DNA of 64,000 bases from Dromiciops gliroides (taxonomy: Eukaryota; Chordata; Mammalia; Microbiotheria; Microbiotheriidae): assembly GCF_019393635.1 (NCBI RefSeq), contig NC_057867.1, positions 1,610,869 through 1,674,868 on the forward strand, in the 5' to 3' direction. Shown piece after piece: positions 34,029-44,241 of this stretch; the stretch's first letter is position 1; the number at the start of each line of letters is the position of its first letter. The notes under the pieces were generated by a model. The model did not search any database. It was not told the DNA's origin and saw nothing but the letters and a program-made list of their open reading frames with translations. Both the position numbers and the translations under genes were made by a program.

Positions 34029-35180
34029 ACAGGCTGGCCGTTCTCACAGGCTTGCACCTTTACTCAAGACTCATGTGCTCACTTGATCTTCTGTCCCTTT
34101 GTTACTTTTTGAGTTCAATGTTTTGTTACACCAGAAGTGAGGGCAGGGCTTTTCTTGTTGCCAAGCCTTGAAGTGTGTGTGTGCAGTAAATATATAGAAC
34201 CAAAATTGTATAGAGCCTAATAGAACAGAGATAGGATGGAATTAAAAAGGGATTGCCTTGTAACTGTAGAGCGTGCATTGTTATTGGCCGATACTGTTTG
34301 CATTCTGTAACGTCGATGCCCTTGTTCCCTGGGACCTTGACATCTGTCTTAGTACTCAGCCACCAAAGACCTCAGTGTACCTGGAAGTGGGCTTCATGAA
34401 GACCCCCAAGTCCATGGGACTTTGTCTCACTTCGAGCTCAGTACCTAGTGGGACCAAAATGAGCAAAGACCTTGATGCACCTGTGAGCACTTCCAGGCTC
34501 AGGGACCAGAGCCTTTGCAAAGTTGTACTTTGTCTTCCTCAGTGCTGTAACACCTCCCTCTGGGCACCTTCAGCGGCCAAGGACCGAAACATCTGGGACT
34601 TCCTGCGACATATACACATAGATTGCCTTGTAACCTTAGAGCACATACATGGTGTGCATTCTGTAACATCGCCGCTTTTCTTACCTGTCTTAGTGCTCAG
34701 GGACCAAAAAGGCTTTACTCGATGGCCAGAGACTGCCACCTTGCCTTTCTTTATTGCCCAAAGATCGTGATGCACTTGGCTCACCTTCTTAATGCTGAGT
34801 GACTAGATTGGAAACACCTGGGACTTTGTGTTATTCTTTCCTGACTTAAGACCCCAACCCCCAATGCTTAAGATTTCCCAGCTGGCTTCCTGCCCCCTTT
34901 CCTTAAGGTTCCCCAGCCGTGTGCCCATTCTCTTCTCCCACAAGCCTTGTCTTTGTGGTCCCCTGACCTCAATCCTCAATGCCAAAGATTTCCCAGTTTA
35001 TCCCCCCTCCCCCTCCAAGACCCTGCCCAGTCCCCCATGCCCCAGCTCTGGTGTTTTCCTTGTGGATTCCTTTAGGTGATAGAAGGAAAGTGTTAGATTA
35101 GCCATTGACATTTGTTCCCCAGGAAGCTCTCTCAGAATTCTTCTACAAAGCTCAAAAATAAATTGCTTTTTGCTTCAGAA
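34029..35180 (+). other. 3' UTR of the MRG15-like gene
   Basis: Non-repetitive sequence without transposons runs from the stop codon to AATAAA at 35157-35162, followed by a T-rich stretch. It contains a degenerate internal duplication: GATTGCCTTGTAAC at 34,251 and again at 34,621, each followed by GCATTCTGTAAC and CTGTCTTAGT. The end at about 35,180 is inferred from the signal. Confidence 0.55.
35157..35162 (+). promoter_or_regulatory. polyadenylation signal AATAAA
   Basis: The canonical hexamer about 1.13 kb downstream of the MRG15-like stop codon, and the first well-placed one after it on this strand. Confidence 0.6.
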
Positions 35181-35965
35181 AACATCCCTGCGTTTCATTA
35201 TTCTGTGAACCAATAGCAGCAGACTGTCCTCTTCCTCCCCAGCCCCTTATCTCTGGGACTTGGCCCGGGGCAGTGGTGGTGGGGGGGGAGGGGGCACATT
35301 TCTTACAGGCAAGGCCCCCTGGGTTGGGCTCTCAGTGGCAATCCTGAAGGCCAATGGCACTACTGGAAGGTGTGAGAACATGTTCTTTCTGATGCCACCA
35401 GCAAAACAAACAGGCAAGTGATTCTCCGTGGGGGGTATCTTTTAAAACTTTTTATTTTAAATTAAATTTTTTTTTAGGGGGGTGTCTTAAGGCCACTCAT
35501 CCCTAAGTCCCTAAGTGCCCTAGCACTGGGGCTGTTGCTGCCCCCTTGCTCCCCCTAGTGCCCAGCAACTGTAATGGTGCCTTTAATTGCCCATGGTGAG
35601 TCAAAGGCCTGAGTCTCTCCCTCCAAGCCCCCGGGGACTTAGGATCACAGCTCTGCCACTGGAAGGGTCCTTAGGAAAGAGCTTTGCTGTCTTCCATTTG
35701 TATTGCCAGCTCCCAGCCTGGGGCATTGCACATAGGAGGTGCCTGATAAAAGATGCAGAAGCCCCTCACATGTGAACATCAGTCAGATTGGATAAAAAGT
35801 CACTTGTGTCAGCTGTAGTGTCTGGCTTTGTAGACGGCTGCTAGACTCTCCTGTTGGGTGGTTGTCTTGAGTGGAGAATGGGAATAAAATCGGTCCTTTT
35901 GTCAGGTAGAAAGGGAGCATTTCAATAGGCCGGTAACATCTGCTTAAGAAAGTAGTTTGGGAGGG

Positions 35966-36097
35966 GGGCAGCTAGGTGGCACAGTGGATAAAGCGGCCCT
36001 GGATTCAGGAGGACCTGAGTTCAAATCTGACCGTAGACACTTGAAAATTACTAGCTGTGTGACCCTGGGCAAGTCACTTAACCCTCATTGCCCTGCC
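35966..36097 (+). repeat. marsupial CORE-type SINE
   Basis: GGGCAGCTAGGTGGCACAGT to CCTCATTGCCCTGCC; a complete head and core with the A tail replaced by C-rich sequence. Confidence 0.9.
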
Positions 36098-36169
36098 CCC
36101 TCCACACTTTGTGAACCACACTTTCAGAACCACTGATCTTGGCTAATCCATGGGGATTGGAGCAGGGAG

Positions 36170-36350
36170 GAATAAACAGTGCAGGGCACTATGCTAAGAG
36201 TTTTACAAACAACAACCTTGGGAGGTAGGTGCTGTTATCAGCCCCATTTTACAAATAAGGACACTGAGGCAGGCAGAGGTGAAGGGAGTTGCCCAGTGTC
36301 TCACAGCCAGTATGTATCAGAACTTCCTGCTTTCAGGTCTAGTGCAGATT
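36170..36350 (-). repeat. MIR-type SINE, reverse
   Basis: TATGCTAAGAGTTTTACAAA, CCATTTTACAAATAAGGACA, CTGAGGCAGGCAGAGGTGAA and TTGCCCAGTGTCTCACAG; diverged. Confidence 0.7.
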
Positions 36351-37549
36351 CTAGGCACAGGGTGAGTCTCATTGTGGATATATGGGTTGCCCAGGTAGCC
36401 CCCCTCCCCCATTTTGATGACCCTGGGAGCCCCAGGGAGCTGACAGCAAGAGCAGGTGCCCAGGCCCTGGCCAGCTCTGTGCTCCCACTGCTCTGTGTGA
36501 GGAAATAATTCTAATAACAAATTTCTAGGAGAAACCCAGACTCGTTAGTGTTAGCTGCTCTCTTCCCCCTCCCAAGAAACCAACCTGGGTTGAGCCTTCA
36601 GCTTAACCAAAGGAATGCAGATTGACCTTTCTGATTAGCTAGGGGAAGAAGCACACCTACACCTGGATGGTTGGAATTGAATCTCTAGACCACCCCCTAA
36701 GTCATGTCAACCAAAGGAGCTAAATGATGCTAACCAGTTATCTTAGATCAATGTGTGGTGACTTGCCTCTACCAAAAAGAGGATCAAAATCCCTGGGGAT
36801 GTGAAGCTCACTGTCCTTCCCCCCCTCCCGCCACCCGCCTCCTTTTCTGGCTGGGTGTATAAACCTGGGACCAGTGGGAAGTCAGGGAGACACATGGTCA
36901 ATACTTTATTAATATGTGATCTTAATTAATAATAAATGCTTACTGGCTAGGCACAGGAGACACAGAAGTAAATGACTTTGAGGCCTAGAGAGGCTGAGGG
37001 TGGGGGGGAGCAGCCTTCCTGGCTGAGGCCACGTGGGAGGTAGCATGTTGAGGGCTGAAGGAATCAGCCAGACATCTCTGCTTCAACAGGGCTACTGGAG
37101 TGCTGGGAGCTTAGAGGAACCAGGGAAATACCCCTCCACCCCACCAAAACAGGCCCCAGAGATCCTCGGGGATCAGCAGAGATCTGAGAGGGTCTGAGCT
37201 CAGGGTCCCACCCAGCAGGCCAAAGGAAATTAACTGGCAGCTCAGTGGGCAAGGTGCCCCCCCCCCAGCTTCTGGCACAGTCTGTTCGCCCCCTCCTGGT
37301 CATTCCTTGGCTTGTCTTGGGTGGCCACCACTCCCAAACCTGGAGAAAGGCCCAGAGACAAAGGTTTTGCCACATAATAGGGAGGCCCTAGAGGGAGGCC
37401 CAAAGTGACTCCAAGGACAGAGCCAACTAACTTCTTCCTTGCCTAATCACCTGAAGTAGCTGCTGCCAAGGGAGGGAGCATCCTGTTGCCCTGGTAACAG
37501 CCTCCTGCCATGGCATAGCAGTGATGCTGTTCAGCTTTGCTGTTGTTCT

Positions 37550-37708
37550 TTTTTGTTTGTTTGTTTGTTTTTGGTGGGGCAACGAGGGTTAAGTGACTTG
37601 CCCAGAGTCTTACAGCTAGTAAGTGTCAAGTGTCTGAGGTTGGATTTGAACTCAGGTACTACTGAATCTAGGGCCGGTGCTCTATCTACTGTGCCACCTA
37701 GCTGACCC
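37550..37708 (-). repeat. marsupial CORE-type SINE, reverse (first of a pair)
   Basis: A T/TTTG-rich start, then GGGGCAACGAGGGTTAAGTG to GCCACCTAGCTGACC. It abuts a second copy in the same orientation. Confidence 0.9.
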
Positions 37709-37711
37709 CCC

Positions 37712-37853
37712 CTTTTTTTGCGGGGCAATGAGGGTTAAGTGACTTGCCCAGGGTCACACAGCTAGTAAGTGTCAAGTGTCTGAGGCCCTATTTTAACTCA
37801 GGTCCTTCTGAATCCAGGGCTGGTGCTTTATCCACTGGGCCACCTAGCTGCCC
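37712..37853 (-). repeat. marsupial CORE-type SINE, reverse (second of a pair)
   Basis: GCGGGGCAATGAGGGTTAAG to GGGCCACCTAGCTGCCCC, directly next to the copy at 37550-37708. This suggests insertion of one SINE into or beside the tail of the other. Confidence 0.9.
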
Positions 37854-38086
37854 CTCCTTGTCGTTGTTCTTGTGGCCCTCTTCTGGTGAGCTAGCTCTTC
37901 ACATAGAGGCCTCCTGGCTAGTGTCTTCTCAGTCAAATTCAAAGACAAATGAAGCCTCTTTCCTTCTTCCTCTGTGGTATCTCTGAGATCACATGCTCAG
38001 AGCAGCACAACCCTCAACATACAATTCCCCAAGGTGCCCCCTTGACTTCAGCTCCTCCTCCCACCCCTGCCCCTGCTTTCTATAAG

Positions 38087-38087
38087 G

Positions 38088-38160
<73 letters not shown>
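38087..38160. repeat. (TATC)n microsatellite
   Basis: About 18 pure tetranucleotide units, uninterrupted, so likely polymorphic. Confidence 0.97.
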
Positions 38161-38182
38161 AAATAGCATTCTTGGACTGCGT

Positions 38183-38232
38183 GGTTAGCTTAGGGTTAGG
38201 GTTAAGGTTAGGGTTAGGGTTAGGGTTAGCTT
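38183..38232 (+). repeat. interstitial telomeric (TTAGGG)n tract
   Basis: A short run of TTAGGG with one TTAAGG variant, starting about 20 bases after the (TATC)n array. Two degenerate GTTAAG units recur near 38,258. Confidence 0.9.
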
Positions 38233-38930
38233 CCTGCTGGCTCCTCGAACTTGGAAGGTTAAGGTTAAGGTCCAAGGTCATATACAAAGTCACTAAGTAT
38301 CAGAGGCAGGATATTAATCCAGGTCAGGCTGATTCTGAATCCATGACACATACACCCACCCTTCTTCGGTGCTTCAAAAAAAGCATCCCCAATTTAGCAG
38401 CAATCAACAAAAAAATGGTCCAGCCCACGAATCTGACATGATCTCTCAAATGATAGACTCTTGGTTTGGAAAATAGGCATATTCCCTGTCACTTGTTCCT
38501 TTACATTGGCCACCCCATCCTGAACATATTCTGACCTTAGAAGGGGCCCTTTCCTCCCCTCCTCTTCCCCCAGACTTGGGGTCAAGGGGGTGGTGGTATT
38601 TTGGCACACACACACACACATACACATCACAATTTGTCCAGAACATCAATTAAAATTCCTACAAAAAATGAAGTGAGTTTTAAAGAATTAAAAGTGATAT
38701 AAATTAAGTGGGAGTGATAGGAGAAAGAAGTGGAAAAGAAACGAGAGCTATGGAGTAGTGACTTAAGAAAATCACCAGCTAAACACAAGAGATACAAAAC
38801 CTTACCCAAGTAATAGACTCCCTAAAAATTAAAATGGACCAAAGATAAATTAATGACTATAGGAGACAAGAAAGATGAAAACAAAGTAAAAAGATTGAGA
38901 AAATTGAAGAAAATTTAAGTTATTTCATTT

Positions 38931-39074
38931 TTTTTTTTGGTGAGGCAATTGGGGTTAAGTGACTTGCCCAGGGTCACACAGCTAGTAAGTGTCAAGTGTC
39001 TGAGGCAGGATTTGAACTCAGGTCCTCCTGACTCCAGGGCTGGTACTCTATCCACTATGCCACCTAGCTTCCCC
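38931..39074 (-). repeat. marsupial CORE-type SINE, reverse, nested in L1
   Basis: Complete copy with a perfect 14-bp target duplication, AAGTTATTTCATTT, at 38917-38930 and 39075-39088. Confidence 0.95.
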
Positions 39075-39456
39075 AAGTTATTTCATTTCAAAAACAACTG
39101 ACCCCCCCAACAGATCAAAGAGGGAGAACTTAAGAACGAGTGGACTGTCTGAAGTCTATAACCAAAAAGGGACTTTGCTATCATATTTCAAGCAATCATG
39201 AAAGGCTCCTGTCCAGAGGGCAAAGTGACCATAGAAAGAATTTACAGATCATTTCCTGAAAGAAAACCTAAAATGAAAACTCCTAGGAACATTAGAGCCC
39301 AAATTCAGAGCTTCCAGGTCAAAGAAAAAAGACTGGAAACAGCCAAAAGGAAAACTTCAAGTAAGTGTAGAGGAACCATAATCAGGGGGCACACAAGACT
39401 TAGTAGTGACCACTACAAAGGAGCAGAGGGTATGGAATGTGATATTCCAAAAAGCT

Positions 39457-39479
39457 GTGTGTGTGTGTGCGTGCGTGTG

Positions 39480-39526
<47 letters not shown>
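39457..39526. repeat. (TG)n microsatellite
   Basis: About 35 TG units with a few CG interruptions near the start, inside the L1 ORF1 remnant. Confidence 0.95.
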
Positions 39527-39528
<2 letters not shown>

Positions 39529-39614
39529 GTTTACAACCAAGAATAATTGATCTGGCAAAACAATTTAAGTTCAAAGAAGGGAATAGAAGAGAAGGAAACA
39601 AAAATTTATTAATT

Positions 39615-39741
39615 GGGGGCAGCTAGGTGGCACAGTGAATAAAGCACCAGCCCTGAGTTCAAATCTGGCCTCAGACACTTGACACTTACTAGCTGTGTGC
39701 CCCTGGGCAAGTCACTTAACCCTCATTGCCCACACACACAA
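39615..39741 (+). repeat. marsupial CORE-type SINE
   Basis: GGGCAGCTAGGTGGCACAGT, CTGTGTGCCCCTGGGCAAG and a CACACACAAAA tail. AATTTATTAA on both sides suggests the target duplication. A reverse MIR piece follows at 39,750-39,800. Confidence 0.88.
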
Positions 39742-40164
39742 AAGAATTTATTAACTGCTTATTATGTTCCAGGCACTGTGCTAAGTGCTTTACAAATAGA
39801 TCATTTGATAGAGTGAAATATACTACTGCCAAGAATTCCTGATGATGGGACCAGAGCTGAATCAGGAACTTTGAAAAGCAAATGTCAGCGTCAAGGGAAA
39901 TCAAATGGTAAGTTCAAGAGGACATCAAGGGTCCTAGAGGAAGTCAAAGGAGATTGAAGGCCTCGGAATGGTTCTGTTACATCTCGCAGACAGGGTGGGC
40001 AAGGATGCCCTAACCTAGCTTTCCCAGCCCTTTCCCTTCCTGAGCTCCATGATTCTGAGGAGCTGGACTTGTTGCTTAGACACAACATTCCATCTCTGGC
40101 CTAAAATCTGCTAGCTCCTCACCTTTTTCTGTTGGAATTGAGATTTCTTCAAAGTGCTGAGCAA

Positions 40165-40386
40165 ACACCCCTCCTACACACTCAGCCTTTCTCCTTCCCA
40201 GCCAGCCTCTGATGCCTCATCACCCACGTGGCTTGGGTTTAGGTGGCACAAAGTAATCTGATGCTAATAGTTATCATTTTCTGTAATGCTTTAGGGTTTT
40301 ACAAAGTGCTCTAGGCCTGCTATTGGATTTGAGCCTCAAGGCAAGCCTGTGATAGACAGATTGTTATTATCTCCATTTTAAAGCTT
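40165..40386 (-). repeat. left arm of a 2.8-kb-spaced inverted repeat
   Basis: The reverse complement of this arm matches 43,150-43,372 at about 85-90% by eye. It shares TTTAAAATGGAGATAATAAC, ATTACAGAAAATGATAACTA, GCATCAGAGGCTG and GGCTGAGTGTGTAGGAGG. Part is a MIR 3' end, but the match extends about 90 bases beyond MIR. Confidence 0.75.
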
Positions 40387-40498
40387 GGGGTCAGTCAGAT
40401 TGGGATGGTATGCTCACTTTGGAGGCTGCATTTCTCTTGAGTGTAGCCATCCCCTAATGATGTTTGTTGGTCAGTGAACACGAGGATTCCCAGCCAAC

Positions 40499-40526
40499 CA
40501 GCCACCCACCCACCCACCCACCCACC
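40499..40526. repeat. (CCCA)n microsatellite
   Basis: CAGCCACCCACCCACCCACC; short tetranucleotide run. Confidence 0.9.
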
Positions 40527-41101
40527 TACCGGAAGGTAGATTAGATAATGGACTCGCTTCTTTGATGTGGTGCCGGAAGAGATCTTAGAAAGCATCTTAA
40601 CCAGCCCACTTGTTGGATTGTATATTTAAATTTACTATTATTTTTTCAATTAAGAACTGATATGCTTTCTGTCCCTCGTTCCACCCCCCATTGAAAAGAA
40701 AAAATATACTAAAGCCTGGCAACAAATATACGTAGTCAAGCAGAAGAGATTTCTACATTGGCCTTGTTCACAAATGCATGTCTCATTCTGCACCCTGAGA
40801 CTCCCACCTCTCTGTCAGGAGGTAGGGAACAACGGGAATTGTGGTTGCTCATCGCATTGGTCCAAGTTCCCAAGTCTTTCCCAGCTGTTTTCAGAATTGT
40901 TGTTCTCCCGGGTCTATTCACTTCACTCTGAAGTAGTTCATACCAGGCTTCTCAGGCCTCCCTGAAACTGTTCCTTTCATCCTATTTCTTACAGGACCAT
41001 GGTATTCTATCATGTTCATTTGCCATAACACGTTCAGTTGTTGGGCTCTCCCTGGCTTTCCATGCTTTGTCACCACGAAAGGAGCTGCTATAAACACTTT
41101 T

Positions 41102-41243
41102 TGGGGGGGCAGGGCAATGAGGGTTAAGTGACTTGTCCAAGGTCACATAGCTAGTAAGTGTCAAGTGTCTGAGTTCAGATTTGAACTCAGATCCTCCTGA
41201 ATCCAGGGCTGGTGCTTTATCTACTGCGCCACCTGGCTGCCCC
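41102..41243 (-). repeat. marsupial CORE-type SINE, reverse, nested in L1
   Basis: Complete copy flanked by CTATAAACACTTTT at 41088-41101 and 41244-41257, a perfect 14-bp duplication. Confidence 0.95.
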
Positions 41244-41314
41244 CTATAAACACTTTTGTACATGTTGCTCCTTTTTCTCTGACATCTTTGGGTCTGGACC
41301 TAGAATGATATTGA

Positions 41315-42418
41315 TGTGGGATGGATTACAAATTTAACTTTAGTAATAGAATAAGTTTCCAATTCCATTGCATTAGGGTTAAAAGAATTGGAAGAGTGCT
41401 CAAACTCTCTGGCAAATGTGGTCCTGGACTGAGGCAGAGTCTGTATGGTTCAGAACACCTCCTGAAGGTTGAGCTCTTCATACAGAGATTAACTGGATGG
41501 CTGAAACTTCGTCCAGTTTTTTCATGGAACTCTTAGATCTATTCTGTATTAGGGCCCCTGTTGCCCCTTGGTCTATTAATTTGTGTTTTGTGTTGTGGTC
41601 CTTGCATTTGTAACTCTAGCTCCTAGATCTCCCCCAATTCATAGGCTCCTGTGGGCCCCTGCTTTCCCCCCACTCAGCAGGAAGCAGTTGCAGAAGAAAT
41701 GATCATTGTCCCTTTTTTCTGGGGTATGTGAAAAGGGGGGAATGATGGAGGAGGCTAAAAGGGTTAACAGAACCTATCAACAATAGCTATCAATAGTATC
41801 TAAAAGGGGTTAACAGAAAAACCCAAGACCCAAGCTCTAATTTAGATCTGAGCTCTAAAAGGGATTCAGATCCCAGCTAATGGATAACTTAAGACTTGAG
41901 TCTTCATTAATACAAGTCAGGGCCTAGGTTCTTGTTACCTACATTAATCACTACCCACAACAAGAACATACAGAGGCAGGTCAGAGAGACCTTGACTGTA
42001 ACAATGATACACTGACAGGGTATAGAAATTCTACTGATAAAAATATTTTGAAACCAGGCATGGGAATGAAAAAGTGACATGTGCAGAAAAGGCCAAATTT
42101 GTCTCCAGACATGTAAACCCCCAAAACACACCTCCATGGAAAAAGGTACCCCCTCCGGGGTGGGCTCAAGCCCCCAGGAAGTCCAAATTAGGATAAGCAC
42201 TGCCCTGTACCTCCCTATTATAATGAGACTGATAATCAATTTATCCCTACTATAAATATAACTGTCTTTCCTTTCCCTATTCAAGAGACACCTCCATGAT
42301 GCTCTCCCTGTGTTCACTCACAGTATTGCAATAAAACTTGGGAAACTGAGTCACTGAGTCTTGTCATTCTTTTGGGATGACTCACGATCCATCTGATCAA
42401 TTAATTTGCCATCCCACA
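41315..42418 (+). mobile_element. gammaretrovirus-like (class I) ERV fossil: env end plus 3' LTR
   Basis: A broken, 5'-truncated fossil inserted in a minus-strand L1. The left part resembles the transmembrane end of a gammaretroviral env. A polypurine tract at about 41,730-41,741 then leads into an LTR of roughly 675 bases. The LTR holds a TATA-like box (42,251-42,260) and an AATAAA signal near 42,330. It ends in CA at 42,418. No gag or pol is left here. Its age is moderate to old, and younger than the L1 it sits in. Confidence 0.7.
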
Positions 42419-43149
42419 TCAATAACATTGGCTATACCCAGCTGAATGATTTTTTAGGGCACCATTCCCAGTTGCTCTCCAGAACAGCTGGGCCAGTTTA
42501 CAGCTCCACTAACAATGCACCAGCACATCCCCTTCAGCACTAACAATGTTTGCTTTTTTCCCTCTTTCCTAGCCTGATAGGTGTAAGCTGGAACCTCAGA
42601 GTAGTTTTAATTTGCATTTCTCTTTTATGGATTTGGAGCATTTTTTACCTAGCTCTGTATGGCTTAGATTTCTTCCTCTGAAAAGTGCCATTTAGTCACT
42701 GGGGAATCAGCCCCTTCATGTTAAAGAGGGCACTGAGCCTCCCAGGTGGGAATGGACTTGTCCAAGGTCACACGGAGAGTCAGCTACAGAGCTGGAATTT
42801 GAATCCAGGGCCCCAGACTCCAAATCCAGGGTTCTTTCTGTTCTAGCCCTGGGTAGAACCTGAGGCCAGTAGAACCATGGTCTTAGTACATGAATGGTTC
42901 TGCTCCCCTCCTTCCTAAGCATGTCTGATAGGAGGGACAGAATGATGGATTGGGGCCCCTAGACCCAGACTCGGTTACAGCATTGCCCATGGTGCCATTC
43001 CATGTTTCTCCATGTTCTCTGTCTCCAGTAAGTGCTGATTATGACCAAGCTCATGCCAGGTGCTAAGGAGGTTCAAATCCTGCTTCAGACACTTAGCAGC
43101 TTGTTGATCCTGGGTAAGTCACTCAACTGTTCCCAGCCTTACTTTGCTC

Positions 43150-43372
43150 ATCTTTAAAATGGAGATAATAACAGTCTGTTTATCACAAGCTTGCCTTGAG
43201 GCTCAAATCCAATTCCAGGCCTAGAGCACTTTGTAAAACCCCAAAGCATTACAGAAAATGATAACTATTAGCGTTAGATTACTTTATACCACCTAAATCC
43301 AAGCCATGTGGGTAATGATGCATCAGAGGCTGACCGGGAAGGAAAAAGGCTGAGTGTGTAGGAGGGGGCTCT
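43150..43372 (+). repeat. right arm of the inverted repeat
   Basis: Partner of 40,165-40,386 in opposite orientation. The MIR-like part is preceded here by a fuller MIR head at about 43,065-43,150 that the left arm lacks. Confidence 0.75.
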
Positions 43373-43572
43373 TGGCAGTTAATAACACAGACACACACAC
43401 CCGCATATAGACACATATATACACATATGTGTCTGTATGTCTCTCTCTCTGTGTCTCTGTCTCTCTATCTCTATTGCTATCTCTATCTTGATCAGGCCTG
43501 GCTCTGGGAGAGGAATTCTAAATGCCCTTATTTACAGAAGGCCCAAAGAAATTAGGTTAAGAAGTCGGCAAA

Positions 43573-43719
43573 GGGGGCAGCTAGGTGGCACAGTGGATAA
43601 AGCACCGGCCCTGAATTCAGGAAGACCCGAGTTCAAATCTGGCCTCAGACACTTAACACTTACTAGCTTTGTGACCCTGGGCAAGTCACTTAACCCCCAG
43701 TGCCCTGCAAAAAAAAAAA
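43573..43719 (+). repeat. marsupial CORE-type SINE
   Basis: GGGCAGCTAGGTGGCACAGT, TTTGTGACCCTGGGCAAGTC and CCCAGTGCCCTGC-A(n); complete. Confidence 0.92.
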
Positions 43720-43928
43720 GAATGCTAGAATTTAGAGGGAGGTTTCATTAGAAAGAATACATAGAAGAGATCCAAAAGATATAATAGAGAATTTCAAACA
43801 CATGAGAGTGAAAAGATTTGGCACTAACAAAACATAGCTAGTATAAAAAGCAAAGCAGATGATTAGAAATTTTAAAGCACTTATTTAAATAGGTGGGGAA
43901 AGGGACAAAAGAAGGAGAAATAGATTAA

Positions 43929-44241
43929 CTGTTGTGGGGAAAATAGGGTAGGGGGTGTGGGATAGTGGATAGGGGTTTGGGGTCCTTAGGAATTCCTCTT
44001 GCACACAAATCCAATAGAATAAGATAATAGTTTATTTAGGGGCTGGGGAAGGGAAACCAAGAGAGAGAAATCCTTGGACTTCTTCTCATGGGGAGAAGGC
44101 ATGGCACAGAGCGTGACTCTGAGATACCAATCTCCTCAAGCAGGAGACAGGCAGATACTTTTATAGAGGTCCGATGGTGGTCCGATGAGGTGATCGTCTG
44201 ACTGTGGAAAGTTCCCCTATTGAGGGAGGACCATCCCACAC
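43929..44241 (-). mobile_element. solo LTR fossil of an ERV, reverse orientation
   Basis: Read on the minus strand it begins TGTGGGATGG. It has TATAAA near 44,160 and AATAAA about 130 bases on, near 44,030, and ends CCCCACAACA, so it shows the TG...CA ends and the box order of a retroviral LTR of about 310 bases. No internal region adjoins it. The flanks do not show a clear target duplication. Confidence 0.6.

Larger units (their letters stand above)
38640..39860 (+). repeat. L1 ORF1 remnant with nested SINEs and a microsatellite
   Basis: The readable frame contains VTIERIYRSFPERKPKMKTP and later GLQPRI, matching the C-terminal RNA-binding part of L1 ORF1p, where human has IQRTPQ, ATPRHI and FQPRISYPAKLSF. 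SINEs interrupt it at 38,931-39,074 and 39,615-39,741. A (TG)n run at 39,457-39,526 lies inside the ORF1 frame just before GLQPRI. More L1 text (CAAGAATTCCTGATGATGGG) continues past 39,820. Confidence 0.7.
40610..42690 (-). repeat. L1 ORF2/3' fragment on the minus strand, interrupted
   Basis: The plus strand reads as the antisense of L1: GGAGCTGCTATAAACACTTT, then TGTACATGTTGCTCC, and after a gap CCCAGTTGCTCTCCAGAACA, TAATTTGCATTTCTCTTTTA and GGAGCATTTTTTACC. It is split by a SINE at 41,102-41,243 and by a retroviral fossil at about 41,315-42,418, both of which entered after this L1 did. Confidence 0.75.
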
